From Candidatus Cloacimonadales bacterium (GTDB lineage: Bacteria > Cloacimonadota > Cloacimonadia > Cloacimonadales > TCS61), in the NCBI GenBank assembly GCA_030656075.1, contig JAUSOT010000263.1, positions 1 through 47,758 of the forward strand: 47,758 bases of DNA, written 5' to 3'. Below are positions 26,160 through 33,761 of the stretch, piece after piece (position 1 is the stretch's first letter; every line of letters begins with the position of its first letter). Below the pieces are notes generated by a model. The model did not search any database. It had not been told where the DNA came from and saw nothing but the letters and a program-made list of their open reading frames with translations. The position numbers were made by a program, and so were the translations under genes.

Positions 26160-27724
26160 TGAAATTCCGGTGGAATTACAACGAAAAAAGCGATCTTTCG
26201 ATCTTTGATCAGATCAAGGAAAACAGGAAGATCGCCGATTCGTTCATCCACCTTACTTTTTCCGACTTACCGCCCATTTCATTGATGAAAGACCTGGCCA
26301 AAGCTGCCGAGCGTATCATCGAAGCAGTTCGCAGGAATGAAAAGATCATGATCTACGGACATGATGATGTGGACGGAATTACTTCTACCTACATTCTTTT
26401 CGATTTTCTGGAACAGATCGGTTTTCAAAATCATGTTTATTACATTCCCAATAGAATGCTGGAAACGCACGGAATACCAGATAGACTGATAGATCAGCTC
26501 ATCGAGCAGAAATTTAATTTACTGATCACGGTAGATGGCGGAATTTCCGAGTTTGAAAACGTAAAACTTCTCTCCGAAAATGGGATCGATACGATCGTCA
26601 CAGATCATCACCTGGTTCAGGATAAAATTCCTCAGGCTTATGCTGTGGTGAATCCCAAACAGAAAGACTGTGAATTTCCCGGAGAAATGCTGGCTGGAGT
26701 TGGCGTCACCTACTTCCTGATCTTGCAGATAGCCGACCTGCTTTCCTATCCGGTCGATGAAAACTATCTCTTCTGGACAGCAGTGGGAACCGTTGCCGAC
26801 AAAGTTCCGCTGCTTGGAGTGAACCGGATTTTATTGAAAGAAGTTCTGGATAAATGGTACATGTTCGACAGTGAAGCATTCCGAACCATGGCGCCCTACC
26901 TGGTTCCTGCCCTGGATTACAGCAAGCGCATCAGCATCATCAAATTCATTGGCAGGCTGCTTTCCAACGGCCGGGAAGCAGAAGGCGAAAATCTGGCCTT
27001 GTATTATCTGATCGCACCCCGCGAAGAAAAGGAAATAATCCTGCAAAAACTGGTTCAATTACAGAGAGAGAATGAAACAAAATTGAATCTGATCTGCGAA
27101 TATTTGAAAGAATCCGTTCCTGCCAACAACAAAAACTGCATAATTTTTTTAGATAAGGACAATGAAATAGAAGCTAACCTACTGGGATTTTCCGCTTCTC
27201 AATTAGCTCTGAAATATCTTATTCCAGTAGTTTTTCTGAAAGAAAAAAATGATGTCATCATCGGGGAAGCACGCTGCACGGAAGGCTTCAACCTGATGGA
27301 AGCATTCACCCATTGTAAAAAAAGCCTTATACAGTTTGGAGGCCATGCCAAAGCAGCCGGGTTCACTGCACAAAAAAAACAGATTTCTCATTTTACTGAG
27401 CTTTTTCAGGATTATGTGAGCAAAAAAAAGGAACAGATCGAAAACCATAAACGCATCGATGTCGATGCGGTATTTTCCATCGAAGAATTCGAGGAATTCG
27501 ATAATTATCTGCAATCGGATTATAACTTGCTGCAGCCTTTTGGGCAGGGAAACAGGAATCCGCATTTCCTGCTGAAGAATTTCAAACCGGCACGTGACAG
27601 CGAAAAAATTCGATTGAAAACTGCGGAAGACGGTCTTGATCCAGATGAAATATATGATGTGATCTTCAAGCTGAAAGGAAGCGGATTTAAAATGATCGAT
27701 CACCGCAGAGCAGAATTATCGTAA
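26159..27724 (+). CDS. recJ: RecJ-like single-strand DNA exonuclease (DHH family)
   Basis: A 521-residue protein. The DHH phosphoesterase core is visible: YGHDDVDGITSTYILF, ITVDGGIS, VTDHHLVQDKIPQAYAVVNP (DHH motif), LAGVGVTYFLI and AVGTVADKVPLLGVNR. The DHHA1 domain has LIQFGGHAKAAGFT. RecJ degrades 5' ends of single strands in recombination and mismatch repair. It is at the short end of the RecJ range (about 550-580). Confidence 0.92.
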   Translation: MKFRWNYNEKSDLSIFDQIKENRKIADSFIHLTFSDLPPISLMKDLAKAAERIIEAVRRNEKIMIYGHDDVDGITSTYILFDFLEQIGFQNHVYYIPNRMLETHGIPDRLIDQLIEQKFNLLITVDGGISEFENVKLLSENGIDTIVTDHHLVQDKIPQAYAVVNPKQKDCEFPGEMLAGVGVTYFLILQIADLLSYPVDENYLFWTAVGTVADKVPLLGVNRILLKEVLDKWYMFDSEAFRTMAPYLVPALDYSKRISIIKFIGRLLSNGREAEGENLALYYLIAPREEKEIILQKLVQLQRENETKLNLICEYLKESVPANNKNCIIFLDKDNEIEANLLGFSASQLALKYLIPVVFLKEKNDVIIGEARCTEGFNLMEAFTHCKKSLIQFGGHAKAAGFTAQKKQISHFTELFQDYVSKKKEQIENHKRIDVDAVFSIEEFEEFDNYLQSDYNLLQPFGQGNRNPHFLLKNFKPARDSEKIRLKTAEDGLDPDEIYDVIFKLKGSGFKMIDHRRAELS

Positions 27725-27736
27725 TCGGGAGATCAA

Positions 27737-27907
27737 ATGAAAATAAATCGAGACTTGTGTGATGTCTGCGGCACCTGCGTGGCAGTGTGTCCCGCGGATG
27801 CCATCGTTGTTTCGGAATTTGAAGTGAACATCGATGATGAAAAATGCATCAAATGTATGAATTGCGTCACGGTCTGCCCCATCAAAGCGATCAGCGAGGG
27901 GGAATGA
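27737..27907 (+). CDS. Two-cluster [4Fe-4S] ferredoxin
   Basis: A 56-residue protein with GGGAG before the ATG. Two motifs, CDVCGTCVAVCP and CIKCMNCVTVCP, each bind a 4Fe-4S cluster. Its stop overlaps the start of the reductase gene (ATGA), so it is the obvious electron donor for that reductase. It lies 12 bases after recJ. Confidence 0.93.
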   Translation: MKINRDLCDVCGTCVAVCPADAIVVSEFEVNIDDEKCIKCMNCVTVCPIKAISEGE

Positions 27908-29100
27908 TGATCAAAGAAAAATATGATGTTTTAGTTATCGGAGCGGGTCCGGCTGGAAGTGTAACAGCCAGATTTGCCGCCGAAAACGGCGCTTCAGTAC
28001 TTATGCTGGAACGTGATCGTGAGGCAGGAATTCCTGTGCGTTGCGCCGAAGGAGTTTCTCATAACGGGATCGTTCCCTTCATAGAATTGGACGAAAAATG
28101 GATTGCTGCGAAGATAAATATTGCCAAACTGCATTCTCCCAACGGTGAAACTGCTGTGATGCGCAACAATGGTGCGGGTTATGTGTTGGAACGCCGGATC
28201 TTCGATACAGCTCTTTGCGACCTGGCTGCCGAAAAAGGTGCGGAATTCATCACTAAAGCCGATGCTTTAGATTTAGTCTGGGAAGATGGCAAAATTGCCG
28301 GTGTAAAATTCAAATACATGGGTGAAATAAAAACCGTGAAATGCGATATCGTGATCGGTGCTGACGGCGTGGAATCTCGCGTGGGAAGATGGGCCGGCAT
28401 TAAAACAGCAGTTCGTTTGGAAGATATCGATACCTGCGTGCAATACACGCTTTCCGGACTTGAAATTGACGACGAAGCCTGTGATTTTTATTTCGGACAG
28501 AATATTTCTCCCGGCGGTTACGTCTGGATTTTCCCGAAATCCAAAACCACAGCCAATGTGGGCATCGGCATTGCCGGACATCTGGCGAAAGATAAAAGTC
28601 CCAAGGAATACCTGGATAAATTTGTGGAAGAGCATTTTCCCAACGCGAAAATAAATTATACAGTTTACGGAGGCGTTCCCACAGCAGCAACATTAAAAGA
28701 GATCGTGAAAGATAACATCATGCTGGTGGGCGATGCAGCGCGACAAGTGAATCCCATTACCGGCGGCGGCATTGTGCAGGCCATGATCGCAGCCCGGATT
28801 GCCGGGAAATTAGTTGCCGAAGCTGTAAAAGCCAAACGTTTCGATGCAAAATTCCTGAAAAAATACCCCCAGGAATGGGATAAAATATTAGGACATTCCC
28901 AAAAAACCATGTTCGACATGAAAGAAAAATTTATGACCCTGACCGATGACAAATTCAACAGTATCGTGGAATTCTGTCAGAAAGTTCCCGAAGACCAATT
29001 CAGTCTGAAAGCGCTCTTCATGGAAGCCGTGAAAGGCGATCCGATGCTGATGCTGGATGTGGCAAAATCGTTTGTCGTCAGCAAAATGAAATTAAAATGA
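27907..29100 (+). CDS. Geranylgeranyl reductase-family FAD oxidoreductase
   Basis: The longer frame starts inside the ferredoxin gene. GAGGGGGA at 27896-27903 points to ATG 27907, giving 397 residues. The Rossmann motif GAGPAGSVTARFAAENGASV is near residue 12; then RDREAGIPVRCAEGVS, IGADGVESRVGRWAGI and MLVGDAARQVNPITGGGIVQA follow, diagnostic for geranylgeranyl reductases (plant ChlP, archaeal GGR). These saturate isoprenoid double bonds using ferredoxin or NADPH. The coupled ferredoxin and a polyprenol-kinase-like gene support isoprenoid lipid or quinone modification. Confidence 0.92.
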   Translation: MIKEKYDVLVIGAGPAGSVTARFAAENGASVLMLERDREAGIPVRCAEGVSHNGIVPFIELDEKWIAAKINIAKLHSPNGETAVMRNNGAGYVLERRIFDTALCDLAAEKGAEFITKADALDLVWEDGKIAGVKFKYMGEIKTVKCDIVIGADGVESRVGRWAGIKTAVRLEDIDTCVQYTLSGLEIDDEACDFYFGQNISPGGYVWIFPKSKTTANVGIGIAGHLAKDKSPKEYLDKFVEEHFPNAKINYTVYGGVPTAATLKEIVKDNIMLVGDAARQVNPITGGGIVQAMIAARIAGKLVAEAVKAKRFDAKFLKKYPQEWDKILGHSQKTMFDMKEKFMTLTDDKFNSIVEFCQKVPEDQFSLKALFMEAVKGDPMLMLDVAKSFVVSKMKLK

Positions 29101-29699
29101 TCCAAAAACATAAAGGCGAAGTTTTTAGGAAAGCGATTCACTTCAGCCTGATATTGCTGCCTCTCGCCTATCGTTACCTGGTGAACTACGACAAAAAGAT
29201 CACACTTTTTGTTTTAATATCCCTTCTATTCATCGCTTTGCTGGTGGAAATCCTCAGGATGAAACATCCGACCTTCAAACGTATCTTTTTTGATGTTTTC
29301 GGGTTGATGCTGCGCAGCCGTGAATATCACGATTTCACCAGCGCCACCTACATGCTGATATCTGTGGTTATCTGCATTGCTGTGTTGCCGCCCGAAATTG
29401 CCTTTATTGCGATTTCTTTCCTGGCGATCGGTGATACTTTAGCAGCTCTGGTGGGGGTTCAGTTCGGAAAGCGAAAATTATTTGGAACAATTAAAAGTTT
29501 GGAAGGCAGCCTGGCTTGTTTTGCAGGGACGTTTATTTTTGCCTTGTTTTATTTGAATCCGATCATAGCTTTTGCCGGAGCGCTCGCTGCAACGTTGGCA
29601 GAAGCTGCTCCCATCTGGTTGGATGATAATATCAAAGTGCCGATCACATCGGGAATCGTGATGATGTTGGTGAGTTATGTGGTTATCTCAGGTATCTAA
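29097..29699 (+). CDS. Integral-membrane polyprenol/phytol kinase-like protein (SEC59/DGK1/VTE5 family)
   Basis: A 200-residue protein with 5-7 membrane helices (FSLILLPLAYRYL, LFVLISLLFIALLVEI, YMLISVVICIAVL, FIAISFLAIGDTLAALVG). The conserved cytoplasmic face motif FRKAIHF, then AIGDTLAALVGVQFGKRKLFG, then KSLEGSLACFAGTF is characteristic of CTP-dependent dolichol, phytol and diacylglycerol kinases. The start overlaps the reductase stop (ATGA). It probably phosphorylates an isoprenoid alcohol; the exact substrate is inferred from context only. Confidence 0.85.
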   Translation: MIQKHKGEVFRKAIHFSLILLPLAYRYLVNYDKKITLFVLISLLFIALLVEILRMKHPTFKRIFFDVFGLMLRSREYHDFTSATYMLISVVICIAVLPPEIAFIAISFLAIGDTLAALVGVQFGKRKLFGTIKSLEGSLACFAGTFIFALFYLNPIIAFAGALAATLAEAAPIWLDDNIKVPITSGIVMMLVSYVVISGI

Positions 29700-29704
29700 A
29701 AACA

Positions 29705-29804
29705 GCCGCGGATTTTCGCAAATAGACGCGGATGAGGTAGCGTAATGTTAAGAAAAGAAAAAAGTAAACATTTTAATCTGTGTTTTTTCGCGTTAATCAG
29801 CGGC
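29705..29804. repeat. Solo inverted-repeat pair of the GxxExxY element family
   Basis: 29705-29733 is a 29-base copy of the element end (GCCGCGGATTTTCGCAAATA...). 29789-29804 is an inverted partial copy ending CAGCGGC. Between them are about 55 AT-rich bases and no gene, so it resembles a deleted, MITE-like derivative beside the full element. Confidence 0.65.
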
Positions 29805-29846
29805 TACGGAAAATTTTTGTGAAGTATGAAAGATAATCTAAAAACA

Positions 29847-30305
29847 GCCGCGGATCTGCACAAATAGACGCGGATAAGGTTCTATAATGTTAAAACATGC
29901 AAACTTATCCAACGAAGTAATCCAATGTTTTTATGAAGTTTATAATGAACTTGGTAGAGGATATTTAGAATTAGTATATCAGAATGCAATGCTGGTTAGA
30001 TTTATAGAAAAATTCATTCCTGCAGAGAAAGAAAAGAATATTGATGTGTATTTCCATGAACAAATAGTCGGAAAATTTAGAGCAGATATAATTGTTGATG
30101 ATAAAATAATTATCGAAATAAAAGCTGTGAAAGCAATCATAAAAGAACACGAAGCTCAATTGCTTAATTACTTGCGCGCTACTAAAATCGAAGTTGGTCT
30201 AATTTTGAATTTTGGCGATGAACCAACTTTTTCCAGGAAAGTGTATGATAATGACAGAAAGAAATAAACTTAAAATATCAGCGTTTATCCGTGCAAATCA
30301 GCGGC
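29847..30305 (+). mobile_element. Putative GxxExxY mobile element, copy 1, with 29-bp terminal inverted repeats
   Basis: The left end 29847-29875 and right end 30277-30305 are 29-base inverted repeats identical at about 23 positions (GCCGCnGATnTGCACnnATA...). They enclose one gene with 11 bases on each side or less. A second enclosed gene of the same family with equivalent ends is at 39517-39974. Mobility is inferred. Confidence 0.6.
29887..30267 (+). CDS. GxxExxY-family protein (PD-(D/E)XK nuclease fold)
   Basis: A 126-residue protein with the family signature GRGYLELVYQ (G-x-x-E-x-x-Y). The PD-(D/E)XK-like core reads FRADIIVDDKIIIEIKAVKA (D then E-x-K), then HEAQLLNYLRATKIEVGLIL. The family is widely scattered and often multi-copy in genomes; activity is unproven. 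It is enclosed by terminal inverted repeats and about 80% identical by eye to the copy at 39554-39934. Confidence 0.9.
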   Translation: MLKHANLSNEVIQCFYEVYNELGRGYLELVYQNAMLVRFIEKFIPAEKEKNIDVYFHEQIVGKFRADIIVDDKIIIEIKAVKAIIKEHEAQLLNYLRATKIEVGLILNFGDEPTFSRKVYDNDRKK

Positions 30306-30338
30306 AAAAGAATTATCCTGTCTAAAAAGAGGTAAAAA

Positions 30339-31271
30339 ATGAAATTATCATTTGTAATACCGGTTTATAACGAAGAACAAAGTTTAAAACAACTTAATTC
30401 AGAAATTACAGAAAATGTTAAAGATCATGAATACGAAATCATCTTTGTCGATGATGGTTCAACCGATCGCAGTTTCGCTGAAATGCAAAAGCTGACAGAG
30501 CAAGATAAGAACGTAAAGATTATCCGCTTCCGCAGGAATTTCGGTAAAGCAGCCGGGTTGCAAGTTGGTTTCGACCATTCTGACGGTGATGTCATATTCA
30601 CGATGGATGCCGATCTGCAGGACGATCCCAAAGAGATTCCGGCCTTCCTGCAAAAGATTGAGGAAGGCTACGACCTGGTGACGGGCTGGAAGAAAAAACG
30701 ACGCGACCCGATCAGTAAAACCGGGCCTTCCTGGCTGGCAAATTCCGTCATGTCCCGTGCCTTCAAACTGAAACTGCACGACTACAACTGCGGCTTCAAA
30801 GCTTATCGCAAAGAAGTGATCGAAGAAATCGATGTGTATGGCGAAATGCATCGTTACATTCCTGCCCTGGCTCATGCCAAAGGCTTCAAAGTAGCTGAAA
30901 TTCCGGTGCATCACCGCAAAAGAAAACACGGTGTTTCCAAGTATGGCGTGGAGCGTTTTTTCCGCAGTTTCCTCGATCTGCTCACCGTCAGATTGGTGAC
31001 CGGTTATCTGCACAGTCCGCTTTATCTTTTTGGCCGCATCGGTGCCGGATTCACATTCCTCGGTTTTCTCATCGCCCTTTATCTGACGATCATGAAACTG
31101 GGCTTCGGTCAGCCTCTCTACAACAGGCCTCTGCTCTATCTGGCCACACTGCTCATCATCATTGGATTGCAGTTCTTTTCGATCGGGCTTCTGGGTGAAC
31201 TCATCGTGAATCAGGGACGCAAAATAAACAAAGAAAATCAAATCTCAATCAAGGAAAAAATAAATCTTTAG
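30339..31271 (+). CDS. GT2 glycosyltransferase with C-terminal membrane helices (DPM1/GtrB-like)
   Basis: A 310-residue protein with AGAGG before the ATG. The GT-A core has SFVIPVYNEEQSLKQL, IIFVDDGSTD, FRRNFGKAAGLQVGF, FTMDADLQDDPKEIP (D-x-D) and DYNCGFKAYRKEV. Two membrane helices at about 233-255 and 263-288 identify the polyprenyl-phosphate sugar transferase (DPM/GtrB) class, which loads glucose, mannose or related sugars on a lipid carrier. It is followed 14 bases later by a UDP-sugar pyrophosphorylase that could supply its donor. Confidence 0.92.
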   Translation: MKLSFVIPVYNEEQSLKQLNSEITENVKDHEYEIIFVDDGSTDRSFAEMQKLTEQDKNVKIIRFRRNFGKAAGLQVGFDHSDGDVIFTMDADLQDDPKEIPAFLQKIEEGYDLVTGWKKKRRDPISKTGPSWLANSVMSRAFKLKLHDYNCGFKAYRKEVIEEIDVYGEMHRYIPALAHAKGFKVAEIPVHHRKRKHGVSKYGVERFFRSFLDLLTVRLVTGYLHSPLYLFGRIGAGFTFLGFLIALYLTIMKLGFGQPLYNRPLLYLATLLIIIGLQFFSIGLLGELIVNQGRKINKENQISIKEKINL

Positions 31272-31285
31272 GAAGGTAGTTTATC

Positions 31286-32644
31286 ATGCAAAATCATCTT
31301 TCAAAATTTGTTGAGTTAATGCAGAATGCCGGACTTAACGATCTGACGATCCAGGCTTTCTCAACCTATTATTATCAGGTATTGGAAGGCACTTCCGGTA
31401 AACTTTGCGAAAAGGAAATCGATCAGCCGGATTATGATAAAATTGTGCAGTACGAACACCTGCATAAATATCCTTTTTCACCCTTGGAAAAACTCGTCGT
31501 GATCAAACTGAACGGCGGTTTGGGAACCAGCATGGGATTGAAAAAAGCCAAAACCCTGCTGAAAGTGAAAGGCGAACTGAATTTTCTGGATATCATTGCC
31601 CGGCAGATCTTGGAATTGCGCGAAGAAAGCGAAAAAAACATTCCGCTGCTATTCATGCACAGTTTCAATACCAGGGAAGATTCATTGGCTCATTTGAAGA
31701 TTTATCAATATCTGGCTCTTCCCCATTTGCCGTTGGATTTTTTGCAAAACAAATTTCCTAAAATCAAGCAGGAAGACCTTTCCCCGCTGCAAAACGAAGA
31801 CGGTAGTCAGAATTGGAATCCACCCGGACACGGTGAAATTTACAGCGTTCTGGCCAGTTCGGGAGTGTTGGACAAACTGCTGGAACTTGGTTATGAGTAT
31901 GCCTTCATTTCCAATTCGGATAACCTGGGCGCAGTGATCGATGAGAAAATTTTAAACTATTTTGCCGAACATAAAACTCCTTTCATGATGGAAGTCTGCC
32001 AGCGCACGGAAGTGGATAAAAAAGGCGGCCATCTGGCGCAGAACAAACACGGACAACTCATTTTGCGGGAATCAGCTCAATGTCCCGATGATGAAGTCGA
32101 TTATTTCCAGGATATCGAGCGTTATTGCTATTTCAATACGAACAATCTGTGGGTAAATTTGAAAGCCTTGAAACATAAACTCTTTGAAACGAACAACCTG
32201 CTACCGCTGCAATTAATTTTGAACAGCAAGGAAGTGGATGGAACGAAAGTTTATCAGTTGGAAAGCGCCATGGGAGCTGCTATCAGCGTGTTCCGGGAAT
32301 CCAGGGCAATCCTGGTGAACCGCGACCGGTTTGCACCTGTAAAGAAAACCACCGACCTGCTGGCTATCTGGAGCGATGCTTACAAACTTACCGATGATTA
32401 CCGGCTGATTCTGAACGGACGAAATAAACCGCCCAAAATTATCCTAGATGACAGATATTATAAAACAATCGAGCAACTGCAGGATCATTTTGAATACGGT
32501 CTTCCTTCTCTACGCCGCTGCAAAAGTTTGGAAATCAATGCAAATGTATATTTTGAAAAAGGTGTTGAGATCATTGGAGATGTGAAAATTTCCAAAGATT
32601 GCGATCTGGAATACTGCAAATTGCAGAACGAGGAAGTGAAGTAG
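31286..32644 (+). CDS. UTP-sugar-1-phosphate uridylyltransferase, eukaryotic-type UDPGP family
   Basis: A 452-residue protein with AGGAAGG before the ATG. The UDPGP (PF01704) signature is LVVIKLNGGLGTSMGLKKAK (77-96), with later motifs PPGHGEIYSVL, FISNSDNLGAVID, MMEVCQRTEVDKKGG and FNTNNLWVN. A C-terminal left-handed beta-helix-like end (CDLEYCKLQN) fits. This is the family of eukaryotic UGPases, not bacterial GalU. It makes UDP-glucose or a related UDP-sugar, and is likely co-transcribed with the GT2. Confidence 0.92.
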   Translation: MQNHLSKFVELMQNAGLNDLTIQAFSTYYYQVLEGTSGKLCEKEIDQPDYDKIVQYEHLHKYPFSPLEKLVVIKLNGGLGTSMGLKKAKTLLKVKGELNFLDIIARQILELREESEKNIPLLFMHSFNTREDSLAHLKIYQYLALPHLPLDFLQNKFPKIKQEDLSPLQNEDGSQNWNPPGHGEIYSVLASSGVLDKLLELGYEYAFISNSDNLGAVIDEKILNYFAEHKTPFMMEVCQRTEVDKKGGHLAQNKHGQLILRESAQCPDDEVDYFQDIERYCYFNTNNLWVNLKALKHKLFETNNLLPLQLILNSKEVDGTKVYQLESAMGAAISVFRESRAILVNRDRFAPVKKTTDLLAIWSDAYKLTDDYRLILNGRNKPPKIILDDRYYKTIEQLQDHFEYGLPSLRRCKSLEINANVYFEKGVEIIGDVKISKDCDLEYCKLQNEEVK

Positions 32645-32992
32645 AAGCAGGATTGGCAGGATTTTGTTAGATTTTCAGGATTTAGTCTGGCTCCCAAACT
32701 CCTCTTTGGATACCCAATAATCATGCGAAACCCTGTTTCAAAAGATATTAAACCAAAGTGGGCTTTGACGCAATTATGCGTTCCCAATCAGGGGATTGGG
32801 ACCGAGAGAAAAAAAGGATTGGGAACGAGAGATTCTTTCATCAACTGGTTCGTCAACTGGTTCCCAAACCCCTGTTTGGGAACCCAAGAATGAATTGAAA
32901 CGGCATATCTAAGATAAGATTGCCACTACTGGTGGGGCTGTTTGGGAACCCAAGAATGAATTGAAACCCCGTTTTAAAAAAAGGAGTCAATG
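32645..32992. repeat. REP-like palindrome cluster upstream of the RAYT gene
   Basis: CCAAAG-TGGG-CTTTG (near 32752-32767), then GTTCCCAATC-AGGG-GATTGGGAC (32780-32803), a half unit GATTGGGAACGAGAG (near 32818), and GGTTCCCAAAC-CCCT-GTTTGGGAACC (32859-32884, perfect 11-bp stem). These are one family of GTTCCCAAWC palindromes with a following GAACGAGA tail. No gene here. The palindromes continue on the other side of the RAYT. Confidence 0.9.
32872..32967. repeat. CRISPR-like pair: two identical 30-base repeats with a 36-base spacer
   Basis: 32872-32901 and 32938-32967 are identical (start CTGTTTGGGAACCC, end GAATGAATTGAAAC), separated by a unique 36-base stretch. The ATTGAAAC end and dimensions mimic a CRISPR repeat. 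A third, degenerate copy (5 mismatches) is at 33701-33730 beyond the RAYT. There are no cas genes, and the repeat contains the REP stem, so I label it a repeat. Confidence 0.75.
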
Positions 32993-33562
32993 ATGCGATC
33001 CAGATACAAATTTATTGATTCTGAAAAAGCACCGTATTTCCTAACGTTTTCAGTTATTGAAAGAATACCTGTTTTCACAAATTCTAAATATTGCGATGTT
33101 ATTATCGAAAACTTTGAATTCTATCGTAAAGAACGGGGTTTACAGATATTCAATTACGTGATCATGGATAATCATGTTCATGCCATCATGTTTCACGAAA
33201 ATGAGATAGGTAAAGTTGTTCAGGATTTCAAAAAATATACTGCAAAACAGATTCTGGAATTGTTGGAAAATGATTCCAGAAGTTGGATTAAATATCTGAT
33301 GAAATTCTTCAAGAAACCGCATAAAACAAAATCGACATATCAATTCTGGCAGGAAGGAAGCCATCCTGAATTAATTCAAAATCAGGAAATGTATAATCAA
33401 AAGGTCGATTATATTCATAATAATCCGGTGAAACGAGGATTGGTTTTGGAAAGTAAAGATTGGTATTATTCCAGTGCCAGAAATTTGTATGGATTGGATA
33501 ATCCATTTGAAGTTGATGTGATCGATGATAATTGGGGAATGGAAGAGTTTGATGAACAGTAA
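32993..33562 (+). CDS. REP-associated tyrosine transposase (RAYT, Y1/IS200-like)
   Basis: ATG 32993 sits 6 bases after AAGGAG; 189 residues. HUH-type single-strand transposase: NYVIMDNHVHAIM (H61-V-H63) and a catalytic Tyr140 in KVDYIHNNPVKRGLV, with WQEGSHPE typical of RAYTs. RAYTs are single-copy domesticated relatives of IS200/IS605 transposases that act on REP palindromes. This one is flanked on both sides by matching GTTCCCAA palindromes, the expected arrangement. The reading frame is intact. Confidence 0.93.
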   Translation: MRSRYKFIDSEKAPYFLTFSVIERIPVFTNSKYCDVIIENFEFYRKERGLQIFNYVIMDNHVHAIMFHENEIGKVVQDFKKYTAKQILELLENDSRSWIKYLMKFFKKPHKTKSTYQFWQEGSHPELIQNQEMYNQKVDYIHNNPVKRGLVLESKDWYYSSARNLYGLDNPFEVDVIDDNWGMEEFDEQ

Positions 33563-33570
33563 GAATTTTG

Positions 33571-33730
33571 CCAAAGAGGGCTTTGGTACAAATGTGCATT
33601 CCCAATCAGGGGATTGGGAACGAGAGAAAAAAAAGGATTGGGAACGAGAGAAGGGGAGTTTGGAAACGAGACATTCTTTCATCAACTGGTCCCCAAACCC
33701 CTGTTTGGAAACAAATGAATGAATCGAAAC
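33571..33730. repeat. REP-like palindrome cluster downstream of the RAYT gene
   Basis: CCAAAG-AGGG-CTTTGG (33571-33586), then TTCCCAATC-AGGG-GATTGGGAA (33599-33620, perfect 9-bp stem) with GAACGAGAG tails, a second GATTGGGAACGAGAG half unit (33636-33650), and CCCCAAAC-CCCT-GTTTGG. It repeats the order of the upstream cluster, including CATTCTTTCATCAACTGGT between units. The degenerate 30-base repeat ends it (33701-33730). Confidence 0.88.
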
Positions 33731-33761
33731 CCCTGTTTCAAAATGTGTAAGAAATGCAGCC

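Noticed and set aside
27844-27906. N-terminal extension of the geranylgeranyl reductase
   Set aside because: The extension is the ferredoxin gene read in another frame; the Rossmann motif begins a few residues after ATG 27907.
32872-32967. A CRISPR array
   Set aside because: Only two exact repeats with one spacer, no cas genes nearby, and the repeat contains a REP stem found elsewhere without spacers. Reported as a repeat with the resemblance noted.
32645-33760. A complete insertion sequence (IS200/IS605) at the RAYT locus
   Set aside because: The protein is of the RAYT type, there is no TnpB, and the flanks are multi-copy REP-like palindromes rather than unique IS ends.
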